In this document: positions 36,096 through 44,598 of the stretch, piece after piece
Layout: the number at the start of each line of letters is the position of its first letter
Position numbering within the stretch: position 1 is the stretch's first letter
Assembly: GCF_050529585.1 (NCBI RefSeq)
Contig: NZ_CP172882.1
Location: 1,922,001 to 1,986,000 of the forward strand
Direction of reading: 5' to 3'
Length of the DNA stretch: 64,000 bases
Source of the DNA: Enterococcus_D sp050529585
GTDB taxonomy: Bacteria > Bacillota > Bacilli > Lactobacillales > Enterococcaceae
Notes under the pieces: generated by a model
Told to the model about the DNA's origin: nothing
Databases searched by the model: none
The model's input: the letters and a program-made list of their open reading frames with translations, nothing else
Program-made: the position numbers and the translations under genes

Positions 36096-36162
36096 TCACA
36101 ACCTTTAAAAAAAGAAGCGTATCTTCCAAATTTTCATCCCTACATCTTTTAATCTTTTCTGA

Positions 36163-36606
36163 TCAAGCTTGCCAAAGTTCCTTCACTTGTCCGTCAGTAT
36201 AAACTTTATAAATATTTTTGGTCGCTTGTTGATGGCGAAAACTGCCAATCAAATAATATTGACCATCACAATCAAAATCAAGATCTCCCAAAACTTTATA
36301 GTTTATGGTTGATAGATTGCCAAATTTACTTGCAATAAATCGAACAGCTTGTGCTGGATTCAACAAGTAATTTTTATTCACTAACCAATCGACGACGATC
36401 GATACCACCGTATTTGCATTGATTGCTTCTTTTTCCTTTAATGCCAAAATCAACTCACCATCAGAAAAACGTGTATCATCGATTCCTGCTGCTTTGATCG
36501 AGTGACGTGCGACTTCAATTTCTGCCATAGAAATGAAAGTGATCATTTCTGCTTTTGCTTTATTTTGATCAACAACTTGGTTATTTACCTCTTTTAAACC
36601 TTCCAT
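36163..36606 (-). CDS. Uncharacterised soluble protein
   Basis: I do not recognise this 147-aa protein. The first part is helical with charged residues (QNKAKAEMITFISMAEIEVARHS), the middle contains VVSIVVDWLVNKNYLLNPAQAVRFIASKFG, and the end is beta-like (GQYYLIGSF, IYKVYTDGQVKELW). No membrane segment, signal peptide or cysteine pair is visible. ATG 36606 has AAAGGGG as ribosome site; an in-frame ATG 20 codons upstream lacks one. It is one of three unknown genes between glg and ppaC. Confidence 0.7.
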   Translation of the reverse strand: MEGLKEVNNQVVDQNKAKAEMITFISMAEIEVARHSIKAAGIDDTRFSDGELILALKEKEAINANTVVSIVVDWLVNKNYLLNPAQAVRFIASKFGNLSTINYKVLGDLDFDCDGQYYLIGSFRHQQATKNIYKVYTDGQVKELWQA

Positions 36607-36723
36607 TTGAATTACCCCTTTCAAAATTTCTAAATCTATCATATCACCTTGAAAAAGAATCTCCAAATGAAACGATTGTTATATTTTAATCTTTTTTAAT
36701 CTAATTATAATGTTTATAGAATA

Positions 36724-36755
36724 CAAAAAAAGCTGTTAGGATAGACCTAAACAGC
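36724..36755 (-). terminator. Terminator after the gene at 36806
   Basis: On the minus strand GCTGTTTAGG and CCTAACAGC pair with one bulge around a 4-nt loop, followed by seven T. Confidence 0.85.
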
Positions 36756-36805
36756 ATATGGCAGCAATAAATTTTTTTCATCCCTTACAGTATTGTTCAT
36801 TTTTC

Positions 36806-37624
36806 TCATTTTCGTTTGAAAAATAATGTGTCTTGTGAAACGGACTCTCCGAGCATTTGAGCAAGTAACAGACGTTCCATAAACAACGTTTTTCGTTCCA
36901 CTGGCAGCCCAATATCTTCTGGTTCCGTCATCGTGTCATGATGAGGCACTAAGAATGAGGGCGATTCCTCAGAAGAAACAATCCCGGTCAGTTGAAGCGA
37001 GCGCAAAAAGATACTTGGGCGTACTTTTTTATGTTTTAAGATTCTTTCAAAAATGACGCCTACTTGATCTGAATAATAAGGGACATCTACATCCCCCACT
37101 AACCGCATCAACTCTTGATAGACTGCTAGCGTTAACTGACGCTGATTCGCAACAAAAAATGCAGGCATGGTTTTAGGCCAATCAACTTGAGACACAGTGA
37201 ACCACTGAAACATTGGATGTGATACTTGATAGATCGTTGCCTGGGGGATATTCTCATCACAAGCATAAAAGTACTGTAACGAATTCTGATGGTGACAAGC
37301 ATGCTGCAGCCACGTCCCCGTAAATATATCTCCTTGATTCTGAAAAGGATGCGCCTGCTGAAATGCTTCTAAACATGCAATTTGATCTTTTTTTGAATAA
37401 ATTGGAAAATTCAACTGATAACGTCGTTGGTCTCTTTTAATAACATTCTTTGCAACCAATCGTTCCAACAGCGCACTAAAGGACGCCTCCGTAAATACTA
37501 CTTTTATCTGACGCAAGGTAGGCGGCGTCGGTTGTTCCATGATAAATCGACAAAATGCCAGAAATACGGGTGAATCATAATCATTATGCATATCTTGGTA
37601 ATGCTTACTATAGATAAATTTCAA
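36806..37624 (-). CDS. Uncharacterised protein downstream of ppaC, TTG start
   Basis: I cannot name this 272-aa protein with confidence. Its position after ppaC recalls the DUF1803-type genes of streptococci, but I cannot confirm the family from sequence. The N-terminal 80 residues look like a winged-helix unit (PPTLRQIKVVF, SALLERLVAKNVIKRDQRRYQLNFP); the rest is alpha/beta without enzyme motifs. The TTG at 37624 has a strong GGAAGGAG 6 nt upstream; a start 13 codons earlier has no ribosome site and lies in the ppaC terminator. A terminator separates it from ppaC. Confidence 0.75.
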   Translation of the reverse strand: MKFIYSKHYQDMHNDYDSPVFLAFCRFIMEQPTPPTLRQIKVVFTEASFSALLERLVAKNVIKRDQRRYQLNFPIYSKKDQIACLEAFQQAHPFQNQGDIFTGTWLQHACHHQNSLQYFYACDENIPQATIYQVSHPMFQWFTVSQVDWPKTMPAFFVANQRQLTLAVYQELMRLVGDVDVPYYSDQVGVIFERILKHKKVRPSIFLRSLQLTGIVSSEESPSFLVPHHDTMTEPEDIGLPVERKTLFMERLLLAQMLGESVSQDTLFFKRK

Positions 37625-37644
37625 TTTTTGCTCCTTCCAACATA

Positions 37645-37688
37645 CCACAAAAAATACTGACAAGCTCTAGCGAAGAGTTGCCAGTATC
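37645..37688 (-). terminator. Terminator after ppaC
   Basis: On the minus strand ATACTG...CTCT and AGAG...CAGTAT form a long imperfect stem around a short loop, followed by six T. Confidence 0.8.
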
Positions 37689-37701
37689 CAAAATCGTTTG
37701 A

Positions 37702-38631
37702 TTAGATGCCAAATTGCGCTGTTAATTGTGGCACGATTTGTTTTTTACGAGAAACAACTCCAGGCAAGAATGCGCGATGATCCTTCAACGTCACATTGAA
37801 AGCTGCTTTAACAGGTGCGATTGGTGTACCGACAACCAATAATTCTGAATTGCTGTCTAAAATATCTGTAGCAACCAACAAGAATAAATCATAGTTGTTT
37901 GCTTGCATCATCGCTTCCATTGCAGATTCTAGTTCTGCTTGACGATCAAAAACTTCTTTTAAGTCTACAGTGTTTACTTGTGCGATACGAACGTTTTTAT
38001 CCCCCATTGGGAAACTCTTGGCATCAAGGTCTAGCAACTCTGATGCTGTTTTGGTACTCAAATTAGTACCTGCCTTCAACATAGCTAATCCATAAACTTC
38101 TAAATCAACACCTGCGATCGCCGCAAGCTCTTTTGCAGCTGCCTTGTCTTCTTCCGTACAAGTTGGTGATTTAAACAATAATGTATCAGAAATAATTGCT
38201 GATAACATCATACCGGCAATTGGTTTTGCAACTTCGATGTGATGCTCTTTATACAGTTTAAAAATAATCGTACTTGTACAACCGACAGGTTCTGCACGGT
38301 AGTACAATGGATTGGCTGTTTCAAAGTTTGCGATCCGGTGATGATCCACAACTGCTAGAACAGTCACATCTTTCAAATCTGCCACACTCTGTTGACTTTC
38401 ATTGTGGTCCACCAGCATCACTTCATCCGTTTCATTGGCTGCAGTTTCGATCACGCGAGGAGCGGATAATTTGAAGGTGTCTAAGGCAAATTGTGTTTCC
38501 TCATTTGGGGTCCCTAACGCAACAGCCTCAACATCTTTTCCTAATTCTTTTTGTAATGCAGCAAAGGCAATTGCAGCACCAATCGCATCTGTATCCGGGT
38601 TTTGATGACCAAAAACCAATATTTTTGACAT
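37702..38631 (-). CDS. ppaC: Manganese-dependent inorganic pyrophosphatase (family II)
   Basis: PpaC hydrolyses pyrophosphate in the cytoplasm, pulling biosynthetic reactions forward. The 309-aa protein has the family II motifs GHQNPDTDAIGAA (residues 8-20), LVDHNE, the DHHR site near residue 96 and the C-terminal DHH-associated domain with SRKKQIVP. ATG 38631 is preferred (GGAG 11 nt upstream); the ATG at 38640 is only 2 nt from the Shine-Dalgarno. It has its own promoter and terminator between pflA and the unknown gene. Confidence 0.97.
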   Translation of the reverse strand: MSKILVFGHQNPDTDAIGAAIAFAALQKELGKDVEAVALGTPNEETQFALDTFKLSAPRVIETAANETDEVMLVDHNESQQSVADLKDVTVLAVVDHHRIANFETANPLYYRAEPVGCTSTIIFKLYKEHHIEVAKPIAGMMLSAIISDTLLFKSPTCTEEDKAAAKELAAIAGVDLEVYGLAMLKAGTNLSTKTASELLDLDAKSFPMGDKNVRIAQVNTVDLKEVFDRQAELESAMEAMMQANNYDLFLLVATDILDSNSELLVVGTPIAPVKAAFNVTLKDHRAFLPGVVSRKKQIVPQLTAQFGI

Positions 38632-38671
38632 AGTATTCATCGCTCCTATTTCATTTGATATTCACTGTTTA

Positions 38672-38699
38672 ATGATAGCAAAAAACCAAAAAGAATCAA
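38672..38699 (-). promoter_or_regulatory. Promoter of ppaC
   Basis: Minus-strand TTGATT (38699-38694), 16-nt spacer and TATCAT (38677-38672) preceded by TGC, an extended -10. Confidence 0.55.
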
Positions 38700-38733
38700 T
38701 AGTTATCTGTTTTTAATCCATGATCGCTAAACC

Positions 38734-38773
38734 AAAAAAGACACCCAATCCTTTTTAAAGAACTTGGATGTCT
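38734..38773 (-). terminator. Terminator after pflA
   Basis: On the minus strand AGACATCCAA and TTGGGTGTCT pair with one G-U around a 15-nt loop, followed by a six-T run. Confidence 0.88.
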
Positions 38774-38781
38774 ATTTTGTT

Positions 38782-39540
38782 CTATACACGTGTCAAATAG
38801 CCCTTATAATCATTGACATGCAATAGAGCTTTGGCATTTTTCACACGCTCTTCAGTTGGTGGTTGGATACCGTCTAAAGGATATTTCAAGCCCAGTTCAT
38901 CCCATTTGTATTTTCCCATTGTATGATACGGCAATATTTCTACTTTATCTACATTATTCAGTGACTTGATAAAAGTATCTAAACGAATCAAAAATTCATC
39001 ATAGTCACTTCTAAAAGGGACCAGCACATGACGGATCCAAACAGGTTTATTGATTTCAGATAAATAATTGGCCATATCCAAAATATTGTCATTGGATTGG
39101 GTCGTCAATTCTCTGTGGGCCTTATTGTCAATGTGTTTGATATCGAACAATAATAAATCAGTGACTGTCATCAGTTCTTGAAATTTGCTAAAGAAAGGTT
39201 CTTCCCGAGTAAATGGCTTGCCGCAAGTATCTAGTGTCGTGCTGACACCTGCTTCTTTCGCCTTGCGGAACAAATCGATCAAAAAGTCCAATTGCAACAA
39301 GGGTTCACCACCACTCACTGTGATTCCGCCTTTTTGTCCCCAGAATTCACGATACTTCAGTGCCTCTTCTAAGACGTCATCTGTTGTACGTTCCACACCG
39401 CTGCCTATCTTCCAAGTATCAGGATTGTGGCAAAATTGACAACGCATCCGACATCCTTGCATGAACACAATAAAGCGAATCCCAGGTCCATCGACGGATC
39501 CAAAACTTTCTGTTGAATGTACTTGTCCTGTTACTGCCAT
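38782..39540 (-). CDS. pflA: Pyruvate formate-lyase activating enzyme
   Basis: PflA is a radical-SAM enzyme that installs the glycyl radical on PflB under anaerobic conditions. The 252-aa protein has the [4Fe-4S] motif CRMRCQFCHN near residue 30, the SAM motif SGGEPL and the family N-terminus VHSTESFGSVDGPGIRF. AAAGGAAG precedes the ATG. It follows pflB by 86 bp, with a GC-rich hairpin between them, and shares its promoter. Confidence 0.97.
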   Translation of the reverse strand: MAVTGQVHSTESFGSVDGPGIRFIVFMQGCRMRCQFCHNPDTWKIGSGVERTTDDVLEEALKYREFWGQKGGITVSGGEPLLQLDFLIDLFRKAKEAGVSTTLDTCGKPFTREEPFFSKFQELMTVTDLLLFDIKHIDNKAHRELTTQSNDNILDMANYLSEINKPVWIRHVLVPFRSDYDEFLIRLDTFIKSLNNVDKVEILPYHTMGKYKWDELGLKYPLDGIQPPTEERVKNAKALLHVNDYKGYLTRV

Positions 39541-39585
39541 AACGCTCTTCCTTTCTATATAAACGAACTGATCGTTCGATACAAT

Positions 39586-39615
39586 AAGCGGCGGAGGTTT
39601 CCCTGCCGCCGCCTT
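39586..39615 (-). other. GC-rich hairpin between pflB and pflA
   Basis: GCGGCGG (39588-39594) pairs with CCGCCGC (39606-39612) around an 11-nt loop. No U tract follows on the minus strand, so it is more likely an mRNA stability or processing element than a terminator. It stands out in base composition from its surroundings. Confidence 0.5.
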
Positions 39616-39626
39616 CTTAGTTGCTA

Positions 39627-41855
39627 TTACATTGCTTCATGCATCGTACGTGCAATCACATCGTCTTGTTGTTCTTTTGTCAACTTGATGAAGTTAACTG
39701 CGTAACCAGACACACGAATCGTTAATTGTGGGTATTTTTCTGGATGTGCTTGTGCATCTAACAATGTGTCACGGTTAAAGACATTGATGTTCAGGTGATG
39801 GCCCCCTTTGGTTGCATAGCCATCTAGCATCGTTGCCAAGTTTTCTTGTTGTGTTTCATCATCGCGACCTAGTGCTTTTGGTACGATCGAGAAGGTATTT
39901 GAAATACCATCTAATGAATAATCATATGGCAATTTTGCTACTGAAGACAGACTAGCCAAAGCGCCATGTGTGTCGCGACCGTGCATTGGGTTTGCTCCTG
40001 GTGCAAATGGTGCGCCTGCACGACGTCCATCAGGTGTGTTCCCTGTTTTCTTACCATATACGACATTTGACGTGATCGTCAAAATTGACGTTGTATGTTT
40101 TGAATCGCGGTACGTTTTCGTACGTTTTACTTTCTTCATGAAGGCTTTTAATAAGTGGACTGCAATATCATCGACGCGGTCATCGTTATTTCCATATTTA
40201 GGATAATCGCCTTCGATTTCATAATCTTCCACGATACCATTTTCATCACGAACTGTACGTACTTTTGCAAATTTGATTGCTGATAATGAATCGACTGCAA
40301 CGGAGAATCCTGCAATACCAGTAGCCATTGTCCGTAAGATATCCGTATCTTGCAAGGCCATTTCGATTCTTTCATAAGAATATTTATCATGCATGTAGTG
40401 GATGATGTTCAATGTATTGACATACAAATCACAGATCCAATCCATCATGGTGTCATATTTTTCCATCACTTCATTGTAGTCTAAGTACTCAGAAGTAATT
40501 GGTTGTAATTTTGGTCCCACTTGTGCTTTAGACTTCTCATCGACCCCACCGTTGATTGCATACAACAATGTTTTCGCAAGGTTGGCACGAGCGCCGAAGA
40601 ATTGCATTTGTTTACCGATACGCATTGCTGATACACAACATGCGATTCCGTAATCGTCGCCCCAATGGCCGCGCATCACATCATCGTTTTCATATTGGAT
40701 CGCTGATGTTTGAATCGACATTTTGGCACAGAATGTTTTGAAGTTATGAGGCAAACGTGTAGACCATAAAACGGTCAAGTTTGGCTCTGGTGCAGGACCT
40801 AAGTTTGATAATGTATGCAAGAAGCGGAAGCTGTTTTTAGTGACCATATGGCGTCCATCTTCACCCATACCAGCGATTGATTCTGTTACCCAAGTTGGAT
40901 CGCCAGAGAATAATGCATTGTAATCAGGTGTCCGTGCAAATTTCACTAAACGTAGTTTCATAACAAAATGATCAACGATTTCTTGTGCTTCAACTTCTGT
41001 GATCACACCATTTTTTAAATCACGTTCAACGTAGATATCTAAAAATGTAGACGTACGGCCTAATGACATCGCTGCACCATTTTGCTCTTTGATTGCTGCT
41101 AAATAGCCAAGGTATAACCATTGGAAAGCTTCTTTGGCTGTTTGTGCTGGTTGAGAAATATCGAAACCATAGATGGTACCTAATTCTTTCAACTCAGTCA
41201 AAGCCCGTAACTGTTCGCCAAGCTCTTCACGTTGACGAATAATGTCATCTGACATAGTTCCGTTGCCGCAATATAGTAAATCTTGTTGTTTTTCTTTGAT
41301 CAAGAAATCAATTCCGTATAGCGCAACACGACGGTAGTCGCCAATGATCCGTCCGCGGCCATAAGCATCAGGCAAACCAGTGATAACACCTGAACGGCGT
41401 GCAGCTCTGATTTCTGGTGTGTAGGCATCGAATACGCCTTGATTGTGTGTTTTACGGTAATCGCGGAAGATATGTGATACTTCAGGATCGATTTCGTAGC
41501 CATAAGATTCAGCTGCTTGTTCTGACATCCGAATGCCCCCGAATGGTTGCAAGCTGCGTTTGAAAGGTTTTTCTGTTTGGAATCCAACAACTGTTTCTAA
41601 ATCTTTGTTCAAATAGCCAGGTCCATGAGAAGTAATCGTTGAGACAACTTTCGTATCCATGTCCAAAACGCCGCCAGCTTCACGTTCTTGTTTGTTCAAG
41701 TCCATTACTTGATCCCAAAGTTTCGTTGTCGCTTCTGTTGCGTCAGCTAAAAATTCATCTGTTCCGTCATAAGGTGTGTAATTTTCTTGGATAAAGTCAC
41801 GTACATTCACTTCTTCTTTCCAAGTTTTTCCTTTAAATCCATTCCATTGTTCCAT
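39627..41855 (-). CDS. pflB: Formate acetyltransferase (pyruvate formate-lyase)
   Basis: PflB splits pyruvate with CoA into acetyl-CoA and formate in anaerobic fermentation. The 742-aa protein has the active-site Cys pair in ACCVSAM near residue 415 and the glycyl-radical loop RVSGYAV close to the C-terminus. The ATG at 41855 follows AGGAGG by 8 nt; the open frame extends 27 codons into the promoter region and was trimmed. It is regulated by the promoter/cre arrangement upstream and needs the activase PflA encoded next. Confidence 0.98.
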   Translation of the reverse strand: MEQWNGFKGKTWKEEVNVRDFIQENYTPYDGTDEFLADATEATTKLWDQVMDLNKQEREAGGVLDMDTKVVSTITSHGPGYLNKDLETVVGFQTEKPFKRSLQPFGGIRMSEQAAESYGYEIDPEVSHIFRDYRKTHNQGVFDAYTPEIRAARRSGVITGLPDAYGRGRIIGDYRRVALYGIDFLIKEKQQDLLYCGNGTMSDDIIRQREELGEQLRALTELKELGTIYGFDISQPAQTAKEAFQWLYLGYLAAIKEQNGAAMSLGRTSTFLDIYVERDLKNGVITEVEAQEIVDHFVMKLRLVKFARTPDYNALFSGDPTWVTESIAGMGEDGRHMVTKNSFRFLHTLSNLGPAPEPNLTVLWSTRLPHNFKTFCAKMSIQTSAIQYENDDVMRGHWGDDYGIACCVSAMRIGKQMQFFGARANLAKTLLYAINGGVDEKSKAQVGPKLQPITSEYLDYNEVMEKYDTMMDWICDLYVNTLNIIHYMHDKYSYERIEMALQDTDILRTMATGIAGFSVAVDSLSAIKFAKVRTVRDENGIVEDYEIEGDYPKYGNNDDRVDDIAVHLLKAFMKKVKRTKTYRDSKHTTSILTITSNVVYGKKTGNTPDGRRAGAPFAPGANPMHGRDTHGALASLSSVAKLPYDYSLDGISNTFSIVPKALGRDDETQQENLATMLDGYATKGGHHLNINVFNRDTLLDAQAHPEKYPQLTIRVSGYAVNFIKLTKEQQDDVIARTMHEAM

Positions 41856-41877
41856 CTGATGGACCTCCTTAAATTTT

Positions 41878-41910
41878 CTGTTCACTAGTGTAACAGCTTT
41901 ACGTGAACAG
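41878..41910. repeat. Inverted repeat at the pflB transcription start
   Basis: CTGTTCAC (41878-41885) and GTGAACAG (41903-41910) are perfect 8-bp arms spaced 17 nt apart, overlapping the -10 and initial transcribed region of pflB. It could bind a redox or oxygen regulator; it does not match the Rex consensus. Confidence 0.5.
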
Positions 41911-41936
41911 TATAACACAAGCGCTTCCGAATGCAA
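41909..41936 (-). promoter_or_regulatory. pflB promoter with a cre-like core in the spacer
   Basis: Minus-strand TTGCAT (41936-41931), 16-nt spacer and TATACT (41914-41909). The spacer contains AAGCGCTT (41919-41926), the core of the CcpA cre site, though the outer cre positions do not match. Confidence 0.65.
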
Positions 41937-42075
41937 GCATTTTCAAGATTATTTTTTAACAAGTAACCTTATTTTAATGTTTTTTTATATAAAAACGCTG
42001 ATATAACGGAATTTATTTAATGTGAATTTATTATTAAAGTAGATTTTTTATAAATGTGAAAGAATCATTATGACC

Positions 42076-42117
42076 AAAAAAACAGCCGAACTGTATTGAT
42101 ACAGTTCGGCTGTTTTT
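42076..42117. terminator. Terminator after parC
   Basis: A perfect stem of 16 bp or more (ACAGCCGAACTGTAT / ATACAGTTCGGCTGT) with a short loop, with A and T runs on both sides. Confidence 0.95.
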
Positions 42118-42124
42118 CGCACAA

Positions 42125-44587
42125 TTATAGTACAGTGTTTTCGATAATTGTCGGATCGATCACCTTTCGCACATCGTATACTTGACCCCCGGCCTTTTCA
42201 TCTGTGATAAATGACCCATTTGAGGTTCGATCATTGATTGGTATTTGCTCAGTATCGACCTCGATGGTTTGGCCTTTTTGGTTGGTGACATGAAGTATAT
42301 TATTTTCACCAGACCCCATATAAACGACCCGATGTGGATTTTTTTTCAATTCTCTAAGAACCATCAACCCACGTTTTGCTCGACCTAGTTGTGTGATTTC
42401 TTGTGCCAGCATACGCTTGGCTGCACCACGCTGTGTAATGATCACAACAGGTGTATCTCCTTCAGAATAAACGACTAAGCCATTCACGATCACATCATCG
42501 TCTTTCAGATTCATTGCTTTGACGCCAGCTGCCTTAGGTCCAACAACAGGTACTTCCGTCAATGCATAACGTAAACCAAATGCCCGTTGACTCACAAGAA
42601 AAATATCCATTGGTTCGTTTTGATCAACCAAGAACACATTCAGTAACTCATCCGTATCATCTTTTAATTTCATGATGGTCATAGGACGCGTCTTGTAGGT
42701 ACGCCAAGGTTCAAACTCTGTCATTCGGGTTTGCTTGATCATACCCTTTTTACTGATCAAGACAAAATTTTTCATTGGATCAAGGACTTTATAGGCAAAG
42801 ACACCAATGATCATTTCATCTTGCGCCAATGTTAAGACATTTTGCGAGATATGCTCTCCAAGATCTTTCCATTTTAAATCAGTTAATTCATGAACAGGCC
42901 GATAAATAACGTTGCCTTTATTGGTCACCAGCAGCAAATGATCTAGTGTATTCAGCTGTTGACTGTATAAAAGGGCATCGCCTTCTTTCATGCCCACTTC
43001 CTCAGGTTTTGACGCCCCATAAGAGCGCAAGCTGCTGCGCTTGATATAGCCATCTTTCGTAACAGTCACAACAACTTCTTCTTGTGCAACCAATACTTGG
43101 GTCTCAATTTTTATTTCTTCGATTTCTGCTTCGATCTCAGTCATTCGATCAGATGGATATTTCTTCTTGATCTCTTTTAGTTCTTTTTTGATGACTTTCA
43201 ATAATTCGGCTTCTTCATTTAAAATCATCGTCAAGTGCGCAATTGTTTCTGCTAGCTCTTTGGCTTCTGCTTGTAATTGCGTGATATCGGTATTCGTCAA
43301 TCGATACAATTGCAAGTTCACAATTGCTTCAGATTGCTCTTCGGTAAAACCATGTTGCACGACTAAGTTGTTCTTTGCATCCTTTTTGTCTTTACTTCCT
43401 CGAATCGTCGCAATCACTTCATCAAGGATCGATAATGCTTTCATCAATCCATCGACAATATGCTGACGGCGTTGGGCTTTTTGCAATTCAAATCGGCTGC
43501 GTTTTTCAATGACTTCTCTACGATGTTTGATATAACTTTCCAGAATATGTTTCAAGCCAACTTGTTGCGGGCGCATCTCATCGATAGCCACCATATTGAA
43601 ATTGTAGTTGATTTGCAGCTCGGTATTTTTGAACAGGTAATTCAAGATTCCTTGTGCATTGGCTTCTTTCTTCAATTCGACCACGATCTGCAATCCAGTC
43701 CGATCGGTTTCATCACGGACTTCTGCAATACCATCGATCCGTTTGTTCAAGCGGATTTCATCCATCTTTTTAACCAAATTGGCCTTATTGACTTCATAAG
43801 GAATTTCGTTGATTACAATTTGTTGTTTGCCGCCTTTGATGTCTTCGATTTTGGTCTTTGAACGTAAAATGACTTTTCCACGCCCGGTTTCGTAGGCCTT
43901 TTTGATTTCCTCTTTCCCTTGTAAAATACCGCCCGTTGGAAAATCTGGTCCTGGGATATACTTCATCAATTGATCAAGGGTTGCTTGAGGATGGTCGATC
44001 AAATAAATCGTGCCATCAATGATTTCGCCTAGATTATGGGTTGGAATCTCAGTAGCATAACCTGCAGAGATACCTGTTGATCCATTGACCAACAAATTGG
44101 GGTATTTTGCTGGCAAAACAGTCGGTTCTTTTTCGGTATCATCAAAGTTCCAAACCAATTCAACGGTATCTTTTTCAATATCCTTCAGCAATTCACCGCT
44201 CAACTCAGATAAACGAGCTTCGGTATAACGCATGGCTGCTGGCGGATCACCATCCATGCTCCCATTGTTTCCGTGCATTTCGATCAAGACTTGCCGTAGT
44301 TTCCAATCTTGACTCATGCGCACCATCGCTTCGTAAATACTTGAATCACCATGGGGATGAAAATTCCCCATGATATTCCCTACCGATTTTGCCGATTTTC
44401 GAAACCCTTTATCATACGTATTACCGTCTTGATTCATCGCAAATAAGATACGACGCTGAACTGGTTTTAGGCCATCACGAATATCCGGCAGCGCCCGCTC
44501 TTGAATGATATATTTCGAGTAGCGGCCAAAGCGATCTCCCATCACTTCTTCTAACGTTAATTCTTGAATGTTGTTCTTATGTTCCAA
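42125..44587 (-). CDS. parC: DNA topoisomerase IV subunit A
   Basis: ParC is the DNA-cutting subunit of topoisomerase IV, which unlinks sister chromosomes. The 820-aa protein starts with the family N-terminus, has the QRDR around residue 78-90 (HPHGDSSIYEAMVRM), the active Tyr in AAMRYTEARLS, and the C-terminal beta-pinwheel. The quinolone-resistance positions are wild type (Ser and Glu in GDSSIYE). It follows parE by 11 bp and ends in a strong terminator. Confidence 0.98.
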   Translation of the reverse strand: MEHKNNIQELTLEEVMGDRFGRYSKYIIQERALPDIRDGLKPVQRRILFAMNQDGNTYDKGFRKSAKSVGNIMGNFHPHGDSSIYEAMVRMSQDWKLRQVLIEMHGNNGSMDGDPPAAMRYTEARLSELSGELLKDIEKDTVELVWNFDDTEKEPTVLPAKYPNLLVNGSTGISAGYATEIPTHNLGEIIDGTIYLIDHPQATLDQLMKYIPGPDFPTGGILQGKEEIKKAYETGRGKVILRSKTKIEDIKGGKQQIVINEIPYEVNKANLVKKMDEIRLNKRIDGIAEVRDETDRTGLQIVVELKKEANAQGILNYLFKNTELQINYNFNMVAIDEMRPQQVGLKHILESYIKHRREVIEKRSRFELQKAQRRQHIVDGLMKALSILDEVIATIRGSKDKKDAKNNLVVQHGFTEEQSEAIVNLQLYRLTNTDITQLQAEAKELAETIAHLTMILNEEAELLKVIKKELKEIKKKYPSDRMTEIEAEIEEIKIETQVLVAQEEVVVTVTKDGYIKRSSLRSYGASKPEEVGMKEGDALLYSQQLNTLDHLLLVTNKGNVIYRPVHELTDLKWKDLGEHISQNVLTLAQDEMIIGVFAYKVLDPMKNFVLISKKGMIKQTRMTEFEPWRTYKTRPMTIMKLKDDTDELLNVFLVDQNEPMDIFLVSQRAFGLRYALTEVPVVGPKAAGVKAMNLKDDDVIVNGLVVYSEGDTPVVIITQRGAAKRMLAQEITQLGRAKRGLMVLRELKKNPHRVVYMGSGENNILHVTNQKGQTIEVDTEQIPINDRTSNGSFITDEKAGGQVYDVRKVIDPTIIENTVL

Positions 44588-44598
44588 GAAACCACCTC

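Noticed and set aside
42125..44587. Quinolone-resistance changes in ParC
   Set aside because: The resistance-determining residues Ser and Glu in GDSSIYE are wild type.
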